From Pteria penguin (lineage: Eukaryota; Mollusca; Bivalvia; Pterioida; Pteriidae): a stretch of DNA of 64,000 bases. Position 1 is the stretch's first letter. Every line of letters begins with the position of its first letter. The translations under genes were made by a program, and so were the position numbers. The notes beneath the pieces are model-generated. The model worked only from the letters and a program-made list of their open reading frames with translations. It ran no database searches and was not told the DNA's origin. Location of the stretch: the NCBI GenBank assembly GCA_035048485.1, contig CM068582.1:37562096-37626095 (forward strand). The letters are read 5' to 3'. Positions 58,076-64,000 of the stretch are shown here, one piece after another.

Positions 58076-58371
58076 ACAAATGATAGATGATATAGCTAGT
58101 AATTTTAAAAGTACATTTCCATACTAAATGCAGACTAATCCGTCTAATAAACTCGCCATTGCCTTATATACTTAATGGGCTAAATGAACCAATTTTATAA
58201 ATTTTTATAGCTGAAAAGGAAGTGATACTAGAAATTTTAAAACATTATTTTGGTTTTTTAAAAAAATTCTTTGCAGTTTTATCATCATCCCCTTCCGGCC
58301 CACACTTTGGTGCTTGCACCAAATTGTTTCTTGTTTATGATGAAGTATGTTTAATAATATTTTGTTTCCAG

Positions 58372-59840
58372 GTGTACTTTTTATCTTTGTGATGAACGCA
58401 GTTATAGTACAAATCAAGTCTGACGAATGTAAATGCGGAAAAGATAAAGAAATAGGAATATTAAAATGTACTGCTATAACACACGTTGTTCCGGATCCAT
58501 ATTGTACGGTCAACATTTCACAGCTCATTGTTCAACACAGTAATATACCTTCGATTACTTGTAATACATTCAAAGAATTGACAAAAACAGCGATAAATAA
58601 AATAAAGATGTCTCACTGCAACATTTCCGATATTTCAACAGATGCCTTTGTAGGATTCGAGCAGTTACAACATCTGTACTTGAATGAAAATCCTCTTCGG
58701 GGAATAACTGCTTTCACATTTGCAACATTAGATAACAAATCGCTCACAGGTATTGATTTGTCGCACTGTAAAATTAAGACAATACACCCTAACGCTTTTG
58801 TGAAATTTAAACGATTATCCAAAGTCAACTTGGAAAGGAATGAGTTGTCTGGTTTAAGCTTCTTGAGGTATTCTGTGGTACCAAAATGCCACATTCATCT
58901 TCTAAACATTGGCTATAACAATGTGAAAGATGTATCGGTTCTAAAACTCCAAAACAACTCGTATGTGTCCCACCTAAAACAACTCTATTTGCTCGGCAAT
59001 CCCTTGAATTTAAATGACAGCGAAATGTTTTCGGGATTGAAGCAATTACAATTATTAAAACTACAACACGTTCGTGATATACAAATATTTCCTCGTTTGA
59101 ACATGACCAAATTACAGAAATTATGGATGACCAACAACACCTTTCTGACCGGCGTGCCACCCAGTGCCTTTGATGGACTGACAGATTTAGAAAAACTTCA
59201 TATGAGTGGTACCAGTTTAGCATCTGTGGATTTACACAAACTGTTGCTGCCCTTAAGTAATGTTACAACACTGGACCTGTCCGACACCGGTCTGAATGGC
59301 AGTATAGGTAATGTGTTCAGACATCTTAACTACTTAGTAAATACCAGTATTGATCTTAGCTACAATACGATCAGTGATATATCTACTACTTTCCTAGATG
59401 TTTATGATTTAAAAACTCTTTACTTAAACAACAACAGACTACGTATAGTCAAGCCAGAATATCTCCCAAAGAATATACTCAGACATCTGGACATCTCTGG
59501 AAATCCTTTTTACTGCACGTGCGAATTAGCAGATTTTCGCATGTACATGAAAAGTCACGTAGGAATCATGTTCGATAATAACTTCTCCAACAAATATGTA
59601 TGCGCCGGGCCAAAATATTACAAAGGAAGAAATCTACTAAGTTTTAACCCTTTATACACAGAGTGTCATGGATTCAATCCTTACGTCATTACCGCCATTG
59701 CCATCAGTGTGGTTCTCATCGTTCTGGTCATTGTCGTGTTGCTGGTCAATTCTAACAAGGAACGAATTCGTCGATATATTCAAGAAAAACATATAAGGAA
59801 AGAATACAGTGAAATTACATGCGGAAGCATGGTATCTTAG
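58372..59840 (+). CDS. LRR membrane protein gene 2, exon 2 (TLR-like ectodomain, no TIR)
   Basis: With exon 1 it encodes 500 residues. Signal peptide ends near 25. N-terminal cap has DECKCGKDK...C. LRRs run about 60-385, including TTLDLSDTGLNGSIGNVF and LKTLYLNNNRLRIV. C-terminal cap has NPFYCTCEL, C422 and LLSFNPLYTEC443. The transmembrane helix spans about 449-470. A 30-residue tail (RIRRYIQEKHIRKEYSEITC) has no TIR. It is close to gene 1 throughout; 92 nt (59076-59167) are identical to 32881-32972, whereas the first third is much more diverged. A 2-residue insertion (NYLVNTS) and the ending CGSMVS are differences. The acceptor at 58371 follows a pyrimidine stretch. The ATG at 58347 lies in the intron and is not taken as the start, because it would lack the conserved exon 1 residues. 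Probable surface recognition protein. Confidence 0.92.
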
Positions 59841-61769
59841 TACATGTATTATATTATTAGACACAAATCACTTGACATGAGAGGGGTTTTCATGACGTTT
59901 ATAAATAAGAGTCGCAAGAGATACAACGCTACCAACACAAAATATGATGTATTAGTGGTAAATCATGTTGTACACGTTATTCGCAAGTTGGTACAGATAC
60001 CTTGGTTGACCTGATATAATGAATATCATACTATGATTATGTACCTATAAATATTACTTAACGTAATTATATGCATTCGCTGAGTCAAAATTCTAATGCA
60101 TCTTGTTTGTAAAATACAATCTCATTGGTTGACCGATTTTAAAACTGCAGGAGGATTGGCGTTTCATTGCAGTATCTTTATGACAGTTTGAATATTTGTA
60201 TAGTTAAACTCATTACTTAGAGGAAATGCTTTAGAAAACGATAATCATGCATATGTACTATGCATATGCGAATCCCTTTTCAGAAAGTTGCTTGTTCTAA
60301 CGCCTTACGATGAAACTCATTTTCGATTAGGGGATCGCCGACATCATGTCAGTTTTTCTAAAGCACATGCATAGTACATGTAATGAAAGAAATGAAAAAT
60401 CTGAATAATTTTTGTATGTCTTTTTATGTGTGTTTTGTTTTCTTTTGTTTGATTGTTTTTATTTATATATTTTTTGGGAGCGGGTTACAAAAAGACATCT
60501 ACATGTTGTTCTGTAAAGTACTATAATGACTATTTGACAATATATTTTGCACTGTGGATGTACATGTTAAAGCAATTAACATTACTAATTTCAAAGACAA
60601 CATTTTCAATGAAAGTGATTGCAAAGGTATTAAAGACAATAAAGAATATGAAACAATTGAAGCATCCCAAGTGCGAGTGTTGGTTGAGATGGTTTTAAAC
60701 TGTAGACTCCCTTAAGAAATCTAACTACAAGTGGATGGCAGCCAGCAGCAAATCTAGTGAATGAAAGTCGGAGGGATGACAATGCACAATGAGTTGTATT
60801 AATACCACTATATCCAAGGTTACTTTCGAAAAATGATGTTAAAAATTCAATAACTGTTTCTACATCTGTAGAAAATGGATCACACGACCTCTGGTGACAG
60901 AAACGAAATCATCGTCTATAGAGTACTACTTCTTTGTTCCAGGTTTTCATGAAGCGAGGAGCATAGCGGAAGCTTTTTCCGAAAGCCTTTTTTATTTAGT
61001 TTTTGTTTTGTTTTTCCGTCTTTGTACTGCGGCGTCTGCCATTTTCACCGACAGTATAGAGGTACTGAGTACAATATAAGATTTCAGATTATCAATATCA
61101 TAAATCGAATTAATCACCACTTCTGCTTTGTAGAACAGAATTATATCGAGAAGTTTGACTGAGTCAAACCACTTGTTTTCAAATGATCATTTCGGTAGCA
61201 CAACAGATCACATCCGCACGCTCCGCGGCTTGGCAGATCAATGATTTTGCGACTGCGCAGTTCTAATCACGTGATCTCGTAAGTGATATTTACGAGAAAT
61301 AATTGTATCTATCAATCGCAAAATAAAGCGCAGATAGCTGATTGTCCGAAATTATACAAATTAAAATCTTCAATATTGAAAATAGAAAGTTTGATTTATC
61401 ATATAAATATAAATGTTACAATTTCAGATACAATTTAATAAGTACCGACATCACTTATTTACGTGAGCACTACCCTTGTCTCTGGATTTCGCTGTAGTGT
61501 TTTCCTATCCTCATTAAGAACATTCCCAGTTACTGCTTGAGACATTTCAATGCTGCAAATCTTTGAGGTATTTTATTTTTGTTTGTTTGTTTGTTTGTTT
61601 GGGGTTTTTTGGGTCTTTTTTCCTCTCTCTCAACTGGAGGCCTAGGTCTATGTCATATCTGAACGAGGTCCCAGTGAGATGGTAATCCTTTTGGAATTTT
61701 CTTGGCATCAGTGCAATCAGAAAGGGTAGAAATACAAATATATTTATTTGCTAACTTCACAATTTTATT
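59841..61769. other. intergenic; weak foldback and a GC-richer patch
   Basis: GCTTTAGAAAA (about 60228) and TTTTTCTAAAGC (about 60352) are inverted, with CATGCATATGTACTATGCAT and CATGCATAGTACATG near them, a possible foldback. 61210-61300 holds an E-box-like CACGTG, ACTGCGCAG and CTCGTAA...TTACGAG, but no gene is linked. AATAAA at 60638 is the nearest candidate poly(A) signal for LRR gene 2 but is distant. Confidence 0.45.
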
Positions 61770-62950
61770 ATATCCCCACAAAGTGTTTGGGATATATGGG
61801 AATCGCCCCGGGGCATCTGCCTGTCTGTCTGTCCATCAATCTTGTTCGGGCCATAACTTCTTCCCTTTACTTTGGAAGAAAGATAATCATTTACTCAATT
61901 GTTGTATATGACTCAAGGGCATGTCATGATCTTGAACAGAGGTCATATCCACAATGTCAAGGTCACTGCATACATATCCAGAATTATTCTCGAGACCTAA
62001 TTTCATCCTGTTACGTTAAAGGGAGATTATATTTACACAGTTGTTGTCTATGTCCCAAGTATGTGTCATAACCTTAAACTAAAATCATATTTACAAGGTC
62101 AAGGTCACAGTGCACACACAGTCAGAATTCTTGTCCGCGCCATAACTTCTTTCTGTTACGTTGGAAGGATATTACATTTTACACCATTGCTGCCCATGAT
62201 CCAAGAGTGTCTTTTGACCAAGGTCATATCTATAAGGTCAAGGTCACAGCTCATTGCAAGGAGATGATATATTACACACTTAGCCAGAATTCTTCTGTGT
62301 TCTGACCAAGGTCATTTCTACAAGGTCAAGGTCACAGTACATTGCAATGAGATAATATATTACACATTTGGCCAGAATTCTTCTGGGAGCATAACTTCTT
62401 CCTGTCATGTTACAGTGAGATAATATTTCATACAAACGTTGTCCATGACCAAGGAGTGAGTCATGATCGTGAAACAAGGTCATATCTACGAGCTCAAGGT
62501 CACAGTGCACACATAGGCAGAATTCTTGTTTAGGCTGTAAGTTCTTCCTGCTACGTTGGAGGGAAATGATATATTTCGCCCAATTGTTATAGATGCCCAA
62601 GGGCGTTTCATGACCTTGAACCAAGGCCATATCTTCAAGGTCACAGTGCACAAAAAGCCAGAATTCCTGTTTGGGCTATATATCTTCTTCCTTGTACGTT
62701 GGAGGGAGATTATATTTTTACATAATTGTTGTCCATGACCCAAGGGTGTGTTATGACCTTGAACCAAAGTCAAATCTACAAGGTCGAGGCCTTAGTGTAT
62801 ACATACCAGAATTCATGTTTTCATTGATTATACCTCAAAATGTACAAGTTCCGTCAAAGGGACATCCGTCAAACTTATAACAGTGATGTATCTTGGATCT
62901 TGAATTATAGCATGATTCAACTTTGTTGCCGCGGGGGTATTTGCCCCGTT
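61770..62950 (-). repeat. AGGTCA-family module, long copy, about seven 140-bp sub-repeats
   Basis: Sub-repeats share CAGAATTCTTGT, GCCATAACTTCTTCCTGTTA, GTTGTCCATGACC and CAAGGTCAAGGTCACAGTGC. The left edge holds ATCCCCACAAAGTGTTTGGGATAT and CTGCCTGTCTGTCTGTCC. These are the terminal hairpin and ACAG run seen at the right edge of the other modules, so this copy is inverted. ORFs over it are unsupported. Confidence 0.75.
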
Positions 62951-63194
62951 TACTTAGTTTTCTTATTTCTCGTCTTAGTAGATTTCATATGACAGTCTTC
63001 TTTTTGTTCATCCTCTTTTCTTGATATTACTTGGGTTTTTTTCCCTATAGTATCAGCAGAATTGCCTTATTACTTCAATAGTAAATATATATGTTACAAT
63101 GATATTACTTGATACTTATAGCCATTCGTATGAAATGTGTACCCTAAATCCAGATTTATCTACACAAGTCACAACCATTTAATCAGCCAGCAAA
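62951..63194. other. intergenic, nothing recognised
   Basis: AT-rich, no ORF or repeat. Confidence 0.55.
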
Positions 63195-64000
63195 ATCCAT
63201 TTACACTGAAATGGCAGCATTTCAGGTTACTTTTATGTTTGTGCCTGCTAACAATGCTGCAACTGATATCATCATTTTAAAAATTCTTTTAAACCAAATA
63301 AACTCCACGACGAGTACATCCAAAGAAAGACAGCTAGAACACTGGAAGCTAATGTACGATTTCAAAATTAATATCGATAAATTGGATCTTCCTATGTATT
63401 GGCTCCTTAAACTACATAAAAACCCATACAAACAACATTTTATATCAAATTCTAGTCATTGTTCAACTACCATTCTGTCTAAACACATCACTTCCCGCAG
63501 AAACGGCCGTTAAAGACCATATTATTAAATATTGTAATGTTTTTGATAATAGCAACATCAATTACTTTCAGTCTATAAATACCTCTGGCCAAATTATTGA
63601 TAAACTTAATTCCAGAATTAGCAAACAAGTTTCGACTTTTAATTTTTCTACCTTATATACTTCTTCACCTCATGGGTTCATAAAAAAGAAAGTGCTGTCT
63701 CTAATATGCTGGTGTTTCTGCAGAGAGTCTGAAACATAACTCTACGCTTCTAATAAATCTGATTTTTTTCTAATAATCAATATGCTACTTAAGAAAATTG
63801 GATTTGGATTGAGTTTTGTAATGCCATCACTTTTCTGATGGACAATATTTACTTGCAATTTAACAGCAAGATATATAGACAAATAGTGGAAATTCCTATA
63901 GGTAACCAAATGCGCCCTCTTGTGGCCGAGCAGTTTTTGTTTTGTCATGAGAGGGACTTCAAAATTCCACTTCATATTTCTAAAAGTTTTGATGTTATTT
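63195..64000 (+). pseudogene. second Penelope-like RT relic, running off the window
   Basis: Readable pieces: LPMYWLLKLHKNPYKQHFIS (63388), SSHCSTTILSKHIT (63450), STFNFSTLYTSS-like text (about 63630), and the RT motif region VEIPIGNQMRPLVAEQFLFC (about 63885), where the family consensus has G-I-P-M-G-T-N and A-P-L-V-A-D. Several stops and frameshifts intervene. The last motif, with C-HERDF, differs from the 34-36.7-kb relic and points to a different subfamily. Confidence 0.75.

Larger units (their letters stand above)
45891..58371 (+). other. 12.5-kb intron of LRR gene 2, packed with minisatellites
   Basis: GT...AG, phase 1, five times longer than the gene 1 intron. It contains a hairpin (46602), an inverted-repeat-bounded block (47065-49370), 28-, 42- and 57-bp tandem arrays (49.6-54.7 kb), ACTACTATATAG palindrome clusters (55.2-57.25 kb) and a SINE (57884). 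Long ORFs in the arrays are period artefacts. Confidence 0.7.

Noticed and set aside
58347..58371. ATG at 58347 as the start of LRR gene 2
   Set aside because: It lies within the intron just before the acceptor; the paralogue supports a remote 34-nt exon 1 that completes the signal peptide in phase.
61702..62880. Cluster of 60-123-codon ORFs on both strands
   Set aside because: They lie in degenerate 140-bp AGGTCA repeats and share only repeat-derived peptides.

Overview
The window looks like animal nuclear DNA, most probably from a bivalve mollusc. It is AT-rich and almost gene-free in the sense of continuous ORFs. It has spliced genes with GT-AG introns and is packed with tRNA-derived SINEs, foldback/MITE elements, minisatellites and retroelement relics of the kind common in oyster, mussel and scallop genomes. 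The species cannot be fixed from the sequence alone. No bacterial features (operons, ribosome binding sites, CRISPR) are present.

Host genes. Two tandem paralogues on the + strand encode leucine-rich-repeat (LRR) single-pass membrane proteins. Each has a tiny first coding exon of 34 nt (29632-29665 and 45857-45890) joined in phase to one large exon (32180-33630 and 58372-59840). The spliced products are 494 and 500 residues: signal peptide, N-terminal cysteine cap, about a dozen LRRs, a Toll-receptor-style C-terminal cysteine cap, one transmembrane helix and a tail of about 30 residues with no TIR domain. The exon 1 / upstream blocks are duplicated, and exon 2 shows a patchwork of near-identical and diverged segments that suggests gene conversion. 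Flanking sequence (10.56-13.70 kb versus 39.5-42.3 kb) is also duplicated, so the genes appear to lie in an old segmental duplication later altered by insertions.

Mobile DNA. The clearest element is a complete, young Ty3/gypsy LTR retrotransposon on the - strand (16075-24571). It has 1.09-kb LTRs that differ at about seven positions, a CTAG target duplication, primer binding site, polypurine tract, intact gag of the PNMA type, intact pol (protease-RT-RNase H-integrase), and a textbook -1 frameshift heptamer (TTTAAAC) at the gag end. Degraded elements include a LINE 3' fragment (10.8-12.36 kb) with a 172-bp MITE nested inside it, two Penelope-like RT relics (34-36.7 kb; 63.2 kb to the window end), and an orphan 3' tail at 40.2 kb. 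There are also many SINE copies and several foldback elements.

Layout. 1-10 kb: intergenic repeats. 10.5-13.7 kb: duplication copy A with LINE. 13.8-16.06 kb: foldbacks, MITE and 20-bp minisatellite. 16.07-24.57 kb: LTR element. 24.6-29.6 kb: SINEs and a MITE. 29.6-33.6 kb: LRR gene 1, whose 2.5-kb intron carries two SINEs and a 64-bp-armed palindrome. 34-36.7 kb: Penelope-like relic. 38.4-42.3 kb: duplication copy B. 42.8-45.35 kb: interrupted 34-bp minisatellite. 45.86-59.84 kb: LRR gene 2, whose 12.5-kb intron holds the 28-, 42- and 57-bp minisatellites, an inverted-repeat-bracketed 2.3-kb block, and modules rich in AGGTCA half-sites. 59.8-64 kb: intergenic, another AGGTCA module and a second Penelope-like relic.
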